From Loripinus fragilis (taxonomy: Eukaryota; Mollusca; Bivalvia; Lucinida; Lucinidae), in NCBI GenBank assembly GCA_964019695.1, contig OZ026515.1, forward strand, positions 134,536,549 to 134,600,548: a DNA stretch of 64,000 nt. Reading direction: 5' to 3'. Position 1 is the first letter of the stretch. Each line of letters begins with the position of its first letter. The position numbers were made by a program, and so were the translations under genes. The notes beneath the pieces are model-generated. The model did no database searches. It was not told where the DNA came from and saw nothing but the letters and a program-made list of their open reading frames with translations. Shown in pieces: positions 32,388-43,585 of this stretch.

Positions 32388-33150
32388 CTAAACCCTTTTC
32401 GTCGCATAGACACTTTGTCTAATAAGACAATTGGTCTAAAAACCAGTCTGTAACGACATTTCGTCGAAAAAAACTTAAGGATTTTAGACGTCATGTCGCA
32501 CCTTTGTTATTTTTTGTCTTTTTTATTTTTCTTACTTCTTTCCTCCATTATTTAGACAATCTGCCTGTTGTTCGCCATGTTGATTTCACTACATCACATA
32601 AATGGAAGAGGTTCAGTTCTATACTAGGAACATGGATACCCTAAAATAGCCTACAAATGCTTTGATTATTGCAAAGATCGTATCTATAAGGAACATACTT
32701 ACTGGAAGTGTGTTTATAGGAAATGCCAGGGATGTTTGACAACAAAAACGATCAGGTAATAAGAGAAACTGAAAACAATCTTCATGGACCAAACCAACCA
32801 GATCTGGTGTCTATGGCAAGAATAAAGGACGCTGCATCTTTGTAACCACCATCATTCTGATTAATCATGAATTACAGGATGAGAGCACTGATGTATGTGC
32901 TGGTTATCTACCTCGGCTTGCAGCCGTTAAGTTTTTATTTGTCACTGGCAAATAAAGATCAGCCTTCGCAGATCACTTGTCTTTCCTAACCATTATATGT
33001 GTAAACAAAATTTAGACAAAATAACAGACATTTTTAGACGAATTTAGAAAATTTTCGACGAATTTTAGACAAAATGTTGTATTCGACTAAATGTCTTTTA
33101 GACGAAATGAACTTTAGACGAAATAGGTTTGGCGAAATGTTATGGATCCC
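32388..33150 (+). mobile_element. TIR element with TTCGTCTAAA repeats and a FLYWCH remnant
   Basis: The ends (GCATGACATTTCGTCTAAAC on the left; inverted CATAACATTTCGCCAAACCT on the right) are diverged inverted repeats. Both sides repeat TTCGTCTAAA-like motifs. The interior plus frame at 32,652-32,754 reads YKCFDYCKDRIYKEHTYWKC then CQGCLTTKTI, followed out of frame by HGPNQPDLV. The Y-x(n)-YW-C-x(n)-C-x-G-x-L-T spacing and the H-x-P-D end are those of a FLYWCH zinc finger, a domain common in animal Mutator-like transposases. The transposase core is absent. Confidence 0.6.
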
Positions 33151-34276
33151 ATCACGAGAAACCTGTCTTCAGAAAAGAAAAAAATCAGGTTTTCTCGTAT
33201 GACCTCGTGAAGGTACTTTTAAACATATTGCAGAAGGGGAAAATCAAAGCGAAGAGTAGTAATACGTTTGTGTTAGCACATGGAAGTTTGGTTCTTTAAT
33301 CCTTTATGGTCTAATGGATTATCTCATACAGATTGATAAAATCAAGATTGGATTGTGCATTGTATATCTATATGATATGAGATCACAGGTCACATCTTCC
33401 AAATTTTGATTTTTATGTACCTAAGGATTATTTTTACCCTAACAAACAGTTCATATCCTGATGAAATGCAACATTTTGCGGCATTGCATCTGGGTCTTCT
33501 CTGTTTGTCAAAGTACTCATTAAGGAGTCAATTGGTTAAACATCCATGTGCAGCTATCCATTGTAGCCCAAGACGGGAAGGGCAAACAGGATAGCTCTAT
33601 CTGGCAAAACCAAACTGAATCTCCTGGGCTGGCTAATTCGATATAAACCGTCAAGGACCGTACTCATTCCATATTTTACCTTGGTTTTACGTAGCAAACC
33701 GTCAACTACCTTGAGAAATCTTGCTAATCCCTACCTATCCGTAATGCAACTTATTGAGATCGTACCGTTCCGTAACAAATTCGTAGCAAACCTTAGCCAA
33801 TACGTGGTGTTACTGTAATAGTTCATATTTAAACCATAGAAATCCTTGGCGACTTTGGGACTACAAATAAGAAAGGACTAGTACGGTTTAAATACGGACT
33901 TAAGCGGATCAGTACGTTCTAACACGGTTTAGTAAGCATGTGCTACAGTTGTTTGATCTGTGGTCACATTTTGAACGTGTTCAAAAACTGTCAAGGATTG
34001 TCTATCTGTATCTGTATCTGTACGTTAAGAGACGACAATCACACTTGATTATTATGTCCCTGTGGCGGTAGAAAAGGGAAAGAGGGATATTTAGGAAAGG
34101 CAGAAATCAGGTGATAGAAAGGCAGAAAAAGTTAAAAGTTTGCATTCTGATTTTCAGAATCTTCATCGGGTTAAAAGACCAATCCGGCTACAGTAACTGC
34201 CACTGGGTATGGTCGTCCAACCGGCACAGCTCTAAGAACCCTCTGACCCTACTTGCAGACTGCCCCCTACCCTAGC
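33151..34276. other. No gene seen
   Basis: A small hairpin at about 33,153-33,207 (ACGAGAAACCTG / CAGGTTTTCTCGT). The remainder has scattered ACCGT/ACGGTTTA motifs but no exon. Confidence 0.35.
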
Positions 34277-35480
34277 TTAAAATGTAAGAGTGGAGAGCCC
34301 CTGCTTGAAGGATACCAAGTCAGGGGCCTCAGCCACAGTGGCCGGCAAAGAATTCCAAACTGGGATGGTTCGAGGGAAGAAATTGAATTTGTAGGCATCT
34401 GTCTTTGATGAAATCTGTCTGAGTTTCTTCGTGTGATTGGCTCTTGTACGAGTGCTGGCTGGCGTGAGATGGGCTGCGGCTGGTATATCCACTAGATCTT
34501 GGATCACTTTAAAGAGTAAGTTCAGTTGTATCTTAACTCTCCTCGATTCGAGGGATTCCCAATCCAAATCTTGCAAGATGTCGGTTACACTACTTGTATT
34601 ATGGTAGCGGTTGGTGGCGTATCTCGCTGCCCATCTCTGCACCATCTCAATTTTCTGTTTGCCAGTTGCTGTATATGGACTCCATACTGATGCGCAGTAC
34701 TCAAGGTTTGGTCGAACTAGTGTTTTGTAAGCAGCAGTCTTAGTATCGCTGTTGTTTGTGCGGAGATTCCTTCGTAGAAATCCCAGCATACTGTTTGCTT
34801 TCTTGGCTGTTTGATCAATGTGGCTGTTCCATGAAAGGTTGTTGGACAAGTCCACTCTGAGGTATTACGCAGTATTGACGGCTACCAAGTCCTGACCTTT
34901 GAGACTGTACTTGAACATCAGCGGATTTCTTGACCTTGTGACTTGCATGCTGTTACACTTGTCAGGGTGGAATAACATACCCCACTTCTGTTCCCAGTCT
35001 GTAAGCTTGAAGAGGTCATTCTGAAGTTCTTGGCAGTCCTTGATGGTCTTCACATTTCTGTAAATGATACAGTCATCAGCAAATTGTCTTGTCTTGGATT
35101 CAACACAGGCTGGTAAGTCGTGCCTTGAATTCCATAATGGCGAAGCTTGATCAGCAGGCGTTGATGCGGGACCCGATCAAATGCTTTAGAGAAATCTAGG
35201 TTAACCATATCTGTTTGTTTGTTCTTGTCAAGGCTGTCCGCAAGTTCATGGCATAGGGTTACCAGCTGTGTCTCACAACTTCGTCGTGCTCTAAAGCCAT
35301 GTTGACAATCTGTCAAGATCTTGTAGTGCTCTAGATGTTTCATGGTGTTACTGACGATGATGTGTTCTTGTAGTTTGCAGCACAGGCTTGTTAGAGAGAC
35401 AGATCTGTAATTGCTGGCCTTGAATCTATCACCCTTTTTGAAGATGGCTGTCACATTAGCTGAACGCCTATCCATTGGAA
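34277..35480 (-). pseudogene. Jockey/CR1-like LINE RT with internal deletion
   Basis: Minus-strand blocks in order: RRSANVTAIFKKGDR and YRSVSLTSLCCKL (35,400-35,475), FRARRSCETQL, MVNLDFSKAFDRVPH (motif A), then directly QFADDCIIYRNVKTIKD (motif C, about 35,060), FHPDKCNSMQV, MDLSNNLSWNSHID, LVRPNLEYCASVWSPY, VEMV-type QKIEMVQRWAARY, and the stop at 34,277-34,279. The part between motifs A and C, including the PQG-type motif B, has been deleted, and frame changes occur at about 35,050 and 34,860. It joins another RT fragment at 35,490. Confidence 0.88.
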
Positions 35481-35489
35481 CTTCTCAAG

Positions 35490-36050
35490 GATGTATAAGT
35501 ACTACTACGTATGATTATGGATGTAACACGGAAATCTACGGACCAATATGGATTGCCACGAGAGCTGCCGGATCGTATCCGTGGCTAATCTGGTGTCCAA
35601 TCTGTGAATGTGTGACCTGAGCATAATTATCCCCCAATGTCCACAAATCACTGTCTTCTGCCTTTCCTGGGAGCATGGCGACAATAGTTTTTGTTGGATG
35701 TATCTGATATCTGTTTCTGGCAGAATATTCACTTCCTTCTCCCAACATCAACTGCAATTCGTATTTAAGCCTCGCCAGATAGGCAACGTCGTCAGCAACT
35801 GCAGGACTCGCAATGTATACAGTTCCAAGACGAAAGCCCAACCTCCTGTTTTTAAGAATGTCCAGAAGTAGGTGTACGTAGACCTTGTATAGAGGAGTTG
35901 AGAGTATCCCTCCCTGCCTGACTCCCTGGTTGTCAGGAAATCTATCACTACAGTCCCCCAACCATTTGACATTTGAAGAGATATCCGAATACAAGTCTTT
36001 TATAATAGCAACCAACCATCGAGTGTTGGCAGCCAAAGGCTGCCAACACG
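35490..36050 (-). pseudogene. Second, unrelated non-LTR reverse transcriptase fragment
   Basis: A 188-codon minus frame (35,536-36,102) contains WLVAIIKDLYSDISSNVKW, the motif-B-like NQGVRQGGILSTPLY, and the catalytic ASPAVADDVAYLARL (A-D-D-V). It continues YQIHPTKTIVAML. The motif-B RQGG and ADD forms differ from the LINE at 34,277-35,480 (FADD), so this is a different clade. Only palm sequence is present. An inverted repeat (36,002-36,068, AGCAACCAAC... GTTGGCAGCC and inverse) marks its 5' end, so codons above about 36,010 are not RT. Confidence 0.75.
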
Positions 36051-36068
36051 AGAGTTGGTTGCTTTTAC
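36002..36068. repeat. Hairpin at the RT fragment end
   Basis: AGCAACCAAC, GTGTTGGCAGCC, an AAA loop, GGCTGCCAACAC and GTTGGTTGCT. It is an inverted duplication of the RT fragment's terminal bases. Confidence 0.8.
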
Positions 36069-36102
36069 GATTAGACATGCTTTTTTCAGTGACATACCCC
36101 AC

Positions 36103-37130
36103 CCACTTCTACATACTAGGCCATAATTTTTCGACCGTCAAAGCAACTTCCGGCTACTGTAGACTGGTTCTCTCCCCTACATTGGCTATTGTAGGGACAG
36201 GTCATCAATAAATCAAACGGGCAGATTTCTGCCTGTTTCACGGAATGTCACGGAGCTAGCCGACAACTCGGAACCAGTTTAAAAGTTACGTACAGACTAC
36301 AGAAAAAAGCTTATGGTCTTTTTTTCTTTTAAATATCGCTTAATCATTTTCCTTTCTATGACGTTTATCGAGTTTGTAACGCTGCATTTAAACTTGTTAT
36401 TGTGTTGGCATGGTTTTCGTGACGTCAACGTCACCGTTAACGTCGGGATATGTTGGCGGAGACGTTATACATGACCAGTTGTTAATTTGAACAACTTGGA
36501 ACCAGTTTACCGGCTACTGGAGCCTGGAGGTTGTTTCCGGTGTATTTCCGCACTGAATATACAACTATCTTGCTAAATTAAACACTCAGAGCAATGCTTC
36601 AATCGCCACTTGTTAGAAATAAAACAAACCTTATTCTAGAAGATCTGTTGCGATTTTTTTCCAAACGGAAACCGCTCCGACAAACTTTTTATTTCCATTT
36701 TTACGGATCATAACACATGAAATAAGTCACGTCAATACTGCAGTCTTTTTTGCGACAATACCCTTTCCGTTACAAACTCTTTTATTTTCGTTTGATAAAA
36801 CGTCCGATTAAACATGTGGAAGCGATTTCCTTAACTTCCACTTGCTGGTCAATTCATTGTTGTTGTTTTTGCAATCCATTGCGTCATTTAAAATGTAAAT
36901 GACGTCACGTCATTGTAACACGAAGGACAAACTCCCCAACAGTTGCCAACGCCCCAGACTCGGGACCAAATTCGGGGAGCATCAAAATCGTATCTAAAAT
37001 GCAAATATCAACCTGTAATTGGATCACAAGTTCATAAAAAAGTGACAGAGAAAATAATTTGACGATAATGTCCAAAGCACATGACATGCACATCTTCAAA
37101 CCATGAGCAAATCATCTGAAGAGTGAGTTT
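36103..37130. other. No gene seen; one dispersed repeat
   Basis: 36,960-37,130 shares AAAATAATTTGACGATAATG and CATGCACATC with 60,640-60,760, so it is a dispersed repeat. Nothing else supported. Confidence 0.4.
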
Positions 37131-37403
37131 TCATGCGAGGATCCAGAGGGGGAAAGGGGGTCCGAACCCACCCCCAGGAAATTTACAAGTTATTTGGATT
37201 CTTATACTTTGACCCCCCCTCCCCCCCCCCCCCCCCCCCCCCCCGGAAAATGTTGGAACCTCTCTGGAGTCTTGGAAATGATAGTTTTCTTTAAAAAGAA
37301 CCATAAATTAAGTTGATGACTGAAAAAACTTGTTGCGGATGGGCCTGGACGCCCCCCCCCCCCCTCTCCGCTCCCCCGACGATATTTCCTGGGTCCGTGC
37401 ATG
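37131..37403. mobile_element. G-rich GGATCC element F4, copy 3
   Basis: Starts TCATGCGAGGATCCAGAGGG and ends CTGGGTCCGTGCATG, with long C runs at 37,219-37,243 and 37,352-37,364. The ends are inverted repeats of about 15 bp. Confidence 0.7.
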
Positions 37404-37407
37404 CAGT

Positions 37408-37600
37408 ATGATCAGGAAATACAACAATCTAACAATGCAGACCAACCCACAGTAACGTTAGAAAGAGCCACAGACCAAAGCTTAGTCATCGGTAGGACAA
37501 CTAAATAAAGCAGCCATCTCCATCTTCCTCGTCAAGATGTTTGCAAAAGTAGAGAGGGCACAGAGGTATGCATAACAAAGCAAGAACCAACGACGGAGAA
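37408..37600 (-). repeat. Dispersed repeat F5, minus copy
   Basis: TATGATCAGGAAATACAACA then AGACCAACCCACAG and AGAGCCACAG are the reverse of the F5 copies at 28,960 and 30,495. Confidence 0.55.
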
Positions 37601-37914
37601 TAAACAAATGGGAGGAACATTGATTAAACTGTGAATCTACAACAACCGAATGACTGTATGAGGAGTTGCGCTCACAAAATACCCATGTATTGTAGAGGCT
37701 TGTTTAGAGAGGGGGGGAGGTAACAATATTCCTTGAAGTAATCAGGCAAGTATCCCTCATGAACTGGCAAATATCCCCATATTTTTTCTGAATATCCAAT
37801 ATCCCTGACAGTAACAAAATTATTGGGCACAGTAGTAGGTCCTATACCATTATGGCATATCCATGGAGGTAAAATGTATAGAGTAAAGTCGGGTATATTC
37901 GGACAGACGGCTAA

Positions 37915-38222
37915 TTTCGCCAGAGGGGGTGATAGGGGGTCCGGATCCCCCCGGAAAATCACAAGTTCTAGGGGTTTCTATAGAAATTAACACTTGGACC
38001 CTGCCCCCCGCCCCCCCCCCCCCCCCTTAGAAAAGTTGGACATCCTAGATCCTTTTAAAAGTATAGTTTTCTCTGTAATAAAACCATTGGACCCCCTCTG
38101 TAAACTGAAAAATAAGTTGAGGACTAAAAGAAAACAAACAAAAAAAACGTTGTACAGGCTGTTTTCTGGCCGTCAGACTACCCCCACCCCCCACCCTGAC
38201 AAAAAATCCTAGGTCCACGCAT
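37915..38222. mobile_element. G-rich GGATCC element F4, copy 4
   Basis: The left end is eroded (TTCGCCAGAGGGGGTGATAG); then GGGGTCCGGATCCCCCC, and the right end AATCCTAGGTCCACGCATGG. Same internal order as the copy at 11,873 (AAATTAACACTTGGACCC..). Confidence 0.6.
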
Positions 38223-39617
38223 GGAGACTATGCATTCTACCAAAGATCACCAGCCATCAGCCGGTGTGCGTTCATAGACATATACGTGTTTTGCGTGCCC
38301 AAAAACTTACTCTTTGATCTCTGGATTTAGAGGCCATCTAAACAAAAAACATGCCATGTAATGGTGTTAACATAAGGTCATCAATGTGTTAGGTGCCAGG
38401 CGTAACTAGAAACAAATTCAGGAAACCAAAATTTGCTATTTGGAAAGTCAGCAAAAAGCACTTTTAAATTTAACAAAATTTATTAAAAACAAAAAATTAT
38501 CATTTACAATGAGCAATGGAAAATAGTTATACAATCAAAGAAAGTCTAATTTACAATACCTTGTATTTCCAAACTGTCCCTCAGAATATTTATCAACACA
38601 AGTCTTTCAGTAGTTTCTGATCCCCAGATTTTGAAGATAAATCCAAATGAACACGAATTCTGAATCCAAAACTGAATAATCCAAAGTAATCCAGAATGAA
38701 TAAGTTAAACAATAAGTATTCCAATATATAATTCCAGCACAAAAGGTTTAAACTTTTAAAAGGTGAAATTATTTCAAAGATGCCCTTATGAAAAATTTAC
38801 TCTTATATATACCCTTTAAGAAAGTTCTAGAACGGTCAAGAAAGACTATTATATCATATGCTATATTTATTTATTCTGGAAAATTCCACAAACTTCTACT
38901 GAATTCCAGAACCCACTCAAAGTTTCTATTTGCATGGAAAAGAAAATTCTAGTAAGTTCTGGTCTTTTCTCCAAGGTTCCAGTACCTTCTTTAGGTTCTA
39001 GATGATTAGTCATCATTCTAGAAAATTCTTATAACCAAATAAATACCTTGTTTACAATAACTTATTTACCATCAATTTCTCCAATATCTGGGTCAATCAG
39101 AAACTAAGTAAACAAAATATGAATAGATAAACACCATACATGTTACAAATGCAAGAAGACTTGTCTTTGGGGCCGAGGGTGCGAACAGCAAAGGCGATGA
39201 CCGGCGCGGGCCGATCTGCGCCTTTGTTATTCGCCTTTTGGAAAGCATCATATCTGAATTAGCTTCAAGCGAAATTTTAATTTTCCAGCTAGTCACCGTA
39301 GCTGAGCAATCTGGTTTGAATCTTAATAAGACCTCGTTTGTCGCATAGAGGCCCATATATTTTCTATTATTATATACGGCTATTCATGAACACTTCCATC
39401 CACTCTGGAATATAACAAAGCATTATGTATAAACTTTCCTAGAAATATACTTGTCCGGACACCCTGGAAAATCATATGACGAAACTGCAGATGCCAAAAT
39501 ATATTTAAGAACAGGGGCTAATATGTGTCCACCAGAGATACGAAATGTGCATGGTAAGCATAACTCTTTTGTAACCGCTAAACGGGAGTACTTTTACAAA
39601 CAGATAAAAAATAGTAA
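38223..39617. other. No gene seen; cluster of TTCnnGAA motifs
   Basis: 38,810-39,030 has many TTCTAGAA, TTCCAGAA and TTCTGGAA inverted pentamer pairs, the heat-shock-element half-site pattern, but no gene next to it. A minus frame at 39,093-39,356 has no domain or splice context. Confidence 0.35.
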
Positions 39618-39775
39618 ATGAGTATGATCAGGAAATACCACAATCACAAACTGCAGACAACCCCGTGGCATCGTGAGGAAGAGCCGCTCAACCACACGAG
39701 ACACCAGGAAGACTAATAAAGCAAAGCAATCAGCTCTCTCTTCCCCATTCAAAATTGAAAAGCAACATCATGCTG
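39618..39775 (-). repeat. Dispersed repeat F5, minus copy 2
   Basis: GTATGATCAGGAAATACCAC, CACAAACTGCAGAC, GGAAGAGCC and GACACCAGGAAGAC correspond to F5 in reverse. Confidence 0.55.
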
Positions 39776-39974
39776 CTTTTCACCAGGGTCTACACTGTTT
39801 GCTATGGTACAAAAGAGCTCCGGGTACAAAAATACAATATTATAAAAAAGTTTACCTGACACCCTTTTTTCCATACAATGGACTATCCCAAGTTCGTAAT
39901 TGTTTTAAACCAGAAAGTAAAAAATCTTTAATTATTATATAAAAGTTAAAGTTAAAGAGGATGAGCTGCGAACT

Positions 39975-40170
39975 TTGTTTGGTTTGATTCTTTAAGTCCC
40001 ATCAACACTCTTTCAGTTATCTACGGACGAATCTTCCTGGGTTGAACCAGTACTAAGCTAGGATTAATGTTCTTGCTCAAGGACATAACACAGTGACGCC
40101 GGTGAGGTTCGAACCTGCGGCGGCCCGTAGTCTCGGTTCAAACACTCTACCACTGACCCACTGCGCTCCC
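39975..40170 (-). mobile_element. tRNA-derived SINE S1, minus copy
   Basis: Reverse-oriented S1: tail TTGGTTTGATTCTTTAAGTC first, B box (GAGGTTCGAACC) and A box (CACTCTACCACTGACCCACT region) last. The 14-bp target duplication ATGAGCTGCGAACT is at 39,961-39,974 and 40,171-40,184. Confidence 0.92.
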
Positions 40171-40399
40171 ATGAGCTGCGAACTAACAAAGAAGTGCAAG
40201 AACATAGCGTCGTCAGAGCTCTCACTAACTGCTGATTGGCAGTCCCGAACCCCTAATTTTGGTGCTGGGCATCTCATTTTTGAAGGAGGCTAAATTCTTT
40301 AGTATGGCGGCACTCCCACTTTAGAGCTATGGGACAATTCATATGTATAAGAATATATGAGTACCCCACCCCCTAGAATCAGCCTCTCGGAACTATGGG

Positions 40400-40551
40400 G
40401 GGATGCACGGATCCGGGACCTCCTCTCTATAACTGTAAAATGTAAAATATTAAAGTTGAGTACTGAAAAAATGTCAGGGTTGTTTTCAGGCAGCCCCCTC
40501 CCCCCCCCCCCCCCCCAAAAAAAAAAAAAGAAATCCTGGATCCGCGTATGG
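40400..40551. mobile_element. G-rich GGATCC element F4, short copy
   Basis: GATGCACGGATCCGGGACCT on the left and CTGGATCCGCGTATGG on the right, with C and A runs between. Confidence 0.6.
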
Positions 40552-40764
40552 GAGACTGACTATTCATGCATTGATTCCCTGAATGGACCTCCTTTTAATC
40601 AAATAACAGCCTGCATCACAAAAATGTACAAATAACACCAATAAATCTTGAGCTTGCAGCATTTAAAAAACATGGGGTTCCCAGGATTTCTTTCTTTCCT
40701 ATAGTACCGACACGATCAAATTTTGATCATTACACCAGGGAGTGCGGTTTTGGAATTTTGAAGA

Positions 40765-41089
40765 AAAAAACTAAACATGTAGTTCGTCCAACAGCTTGGC
40801 GACCCCTTTCGGGTCAACTGTTATGTCCCCCATGGGGGAGAACGGACTAGCCCCTTTAGAGGGCGGGTCAGAGTCGCCTTCGCATGTGAAGGCTGATTAA
40901 AACTGCCTATAGCGTATATTGGCTTTTGTCTTTGTATCTGTCTTAAGAATTCCATTCTCTCTGAGTGATGCGATCCCAAATGCGTCTTTTTTAAGAGGTT
41001 CGACAAATGACCATTTTTTATCTTTATTATGTATCCCTGTACTAAAATGAGCAGGGTGTCCAGGGGATTTTGTCGTACACTTACACAAA
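40765..41089 (-). pseudogene. LINE fragment just upstream of the RT palm
   Basis: The minus frame reads KWSFVEPLKKDAFGIASLRE, ILKTDTKTKANIRYRQF, a TAA stop, then SAFTCEGDSDPPSKGASPFS, MGDITVDPKGVAKLLDELHV. This is the linker and first RT block of jockey/CR1-like LINEs (pattern: K-x-F-W-x-Y-I-K, then P-x-M-x-D-I, then G-V-x-K-L-L-x-x-L). The RT that should follow is gone. It abuts an element P 3' fragment. Confidence 0.6.
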
Positions 41090-41178
41090 GTAAGTAAGGG
41101 TGCAAAGATCAGGAATCCAGTGGGACAGTAATAAACTAACAGTTAGACACCACAAACGAGGGCCAATAGGTCAGCCAT
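41090..41178 (-). mobile_element. 3'-end fragment of element P, rearranged
   Basis: GTAAGTAAGGGTGCAAAGAT then CAGGAATC, followed by a jump to GTTAGACACCACAAACGAGG and GCCAATAGGTCAGCC. The intervening bases seen in full copies are missing. Confidence 0.8.
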
Positions 41179-43056
41179 CAGGTGAATCATTAAAGCCAAA
41201 TACTATAAACCATTGTTTGGTTGCAGTTAGGTCGCACCTATTTCATATTAAGCCAATATCATTGAATGGGGCGAGAGCAGCCTGGAAACTTTCTCTTAAT
41301 TTCTTTCTTTCCTATAACTATTTTTCCTTGCTTTCCTATTTTTTACTGTTTTTTTTTTTCATTTCTCTCCCGCAAAAGTAACGTAATAGTCAAATATGTG
41401 ACCGAAGCTACTCAACGATCAGATGTAGATGTAGAATCGGAATACAAACCGTGTCGGTGAGCTGTCTTGTCGCGAAATAACACGACAATCATACAGCTAG
41501 AGTAAACAAGCGTCTGGTCACTGTTTTCTGGAAAGTCGTACACATTTTTTTAAATGATCATAAAACCTATACAAATGTGTCATTAATCAGAACACTATGA
41601 AATAATTTGCTGACTTTACACATGAAAAAGTATATTTTATAGAAAAAATAACAAACACAATATTACGACTTACCGAAAGTAGAACGAGTCTGCGTTGCGA
41701 AAACATCAAACTGCAAAACACCAAAATGTTGATGCAAATGCCCTTTAGACACATTATCAAGTGGTAAGAACTTGCGCTGCATTAACGGGTGCATGTGGTT
41801 TCCTTACATTTTTAAGTAAAATTTACCGCCTGTATTTGAAAAATGCATGAATACTCGACCACATGTTATGTCATATATTTTCGTGACAAAGTGCTTCTAT
41901 AATCGCGGGTTCTCAAATACCGCGGTAGGCCAGCAGCTAGGCTACATGTTAGTTGCTGTTTGGTGATCAACCGTGCTGGTGAAACCCTTATCAGTTTGTG
42001 CCCAGTTATGTTTCGGATGGAGATGCATCCCTAGCTTTGTCAGGAGTCAAGATGCCGGCAGGTTCTCAAGCTGTTTTAAATGGGAAATGTTCAAATAGCG
42101 AAAACAATGGATTTTAGTATTAGTTGAAAGTTTTCAAATCTGAAAAAGGGGCTAAAAGAAGAATGAATGCATAGCTCCAGATAAGGATTGGAGGCAATTG
42201 GGTATTTATCCACCGCTTTTGGCATAATTGGGTGTTTCAAATTTTGAATTGGGTATTTCAATTTTTTGTATTGGGTATCTATCTGAAAGCATATAAGCAA
42301 TGAAACCAGGCCTTGTTTCTCCTGACTTTTTTGTTTACTTTCGGTTTCTCTTTCAGAAAGCACACTTGCAATATTATATTGCATATCTGAGATCGCTATT
42401 TCCAACTTATTTCGAAAATCCAACGTATTCATCTTTGATCCTTCGAATCACCAACGCGGTATTAGAGTTAGTTACGATATGATATTATTCAATTGCTCTA
42501 GGGCTTTTTTACCCACAATACGCCATTGTTATTGTAAAGCGAGACGAATGTCGTAATCGTGTAAATATTGGGTATAGCTAAACAGCGATAAGAATGTTCC
42601 TGGACTGGTTTACAATTTAATTAACTAGATTCGGCGCCACGCAGTGTATAAATTTGTTCCCAACAACAGCTTGTGATGCAAAAAACAACAATCGCAAATT
42701 GAAAACTATAGCGTCATACGCTACGAAAAAGTTCGGAATTGAGTATCAAGGATTTTTATTGCATTTTTGTACACACAGAAATGAATTTAATTGCATTCTC
42801 AGGTCCACAAAATTGGGTAAATACGCAATATGCAGCCTTATCTGGAGCTATGTGAATGACAAAGAAAATGATGTTTAAATCATGAAAATCCATCAAGAAA
42901 TAAAAAAGCTACATTAGTTTAAACATTTTCGATTGGTACATATTTTTTCTGTCACAAATCGATCAGCTGATAAAGCCCAATTGTGTATTATACACATTCT
43001 GGCAGTTCAGACGCTTTTACTGTATACAGACCTGTTTAGGCCAAAAAAAATTAATC
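41179..43056. other. No supported gene; one possible small exon
   Basis: The only gene-like signal is the 37-nt candidate exon at 41,674-41,710. Open frames at 42,091-42,482 and 42,654-42,878 have no domain I recognise. Short repeats of AATTGGGTATTT type occur at 42,195-42,290. Confidence 0.35.
41674..41710 (-). CDS. Possible 37-nt exon of an unknown minus-strand gene
   Basis: The minus strand has an acceptor-like TTTTGGTGTTTTGCAG, 37 open bases (FDVFATQTRSTF in one frame) and a strong donor GTAAGTCG. No partner exon was recognised, so this may be chance. Confidence 0.2.
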
Positions 43057-43585
43057 ATTAGATTCTCAAGCACTTTTTGAAAAAAACAGACGCGGGAGGC
43101 AGGTTTTTTATTTTATTTTTTATTTCCTCAAAAACAGATGCGGGACGCAGGTTTGTTGTTTTATTTCCTCAAAAACAGACGAGGCATGTATTTACATGAG
43201 CCGTTATACTCTCCGACAATGTTCCATGGGAGGGGCCCCTGGTGATATTTGGACCGATACAAGAGCCACGTTGGACATTAAATCAGACGATTTTCTTGAA
43301 AAACAGCCATTCACAACTTCACGATAGAAGACGACATCATAAAGAAACACACGACGCTTGTATACCTGCACTAAACCACATAAAAAATCAATACCAAGCG
43401 CCTCCTCGATTTTCAGAAGATCGGGTAAATGTATGAGGAAAATTAAATATTGGACGAACACGGACGAAACGAAATAACGAATTTTTTTAGTGCGGAATTT
43501 TTCGGGTTTTTTTTTCTTTTTTGGTTTAAAAAAATCGGCGATGCGGGGACTTTGAGGACAATGCGGCGGTGCTTGAGAATCTAAT
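43057..43585. mobile_element. MITE with perfect 17-bp TIRs
   Basis: ATTAGATTCTCAAGCAC at 43,057-43,073 is repeated exactly inverted at 43,569-43,585. Inside the left end are three units like AAAACAGACGCGGGAGGCAG. Interior frames have no transposase similarity that I can see. Confidence 0.8.

Noticed and set aside
39093..39356. 87-codon minus frame with a hydrophobic end
   Set aside because: No family resemblance, no splice context, and the sequence looks like part of a dispersed repeat.
42091..42432. 113-codon minus frame
   Set aside because: The composition and the AATTGGGTATTT repeats inside suggest non-coding repeat; no splice sites or domain.
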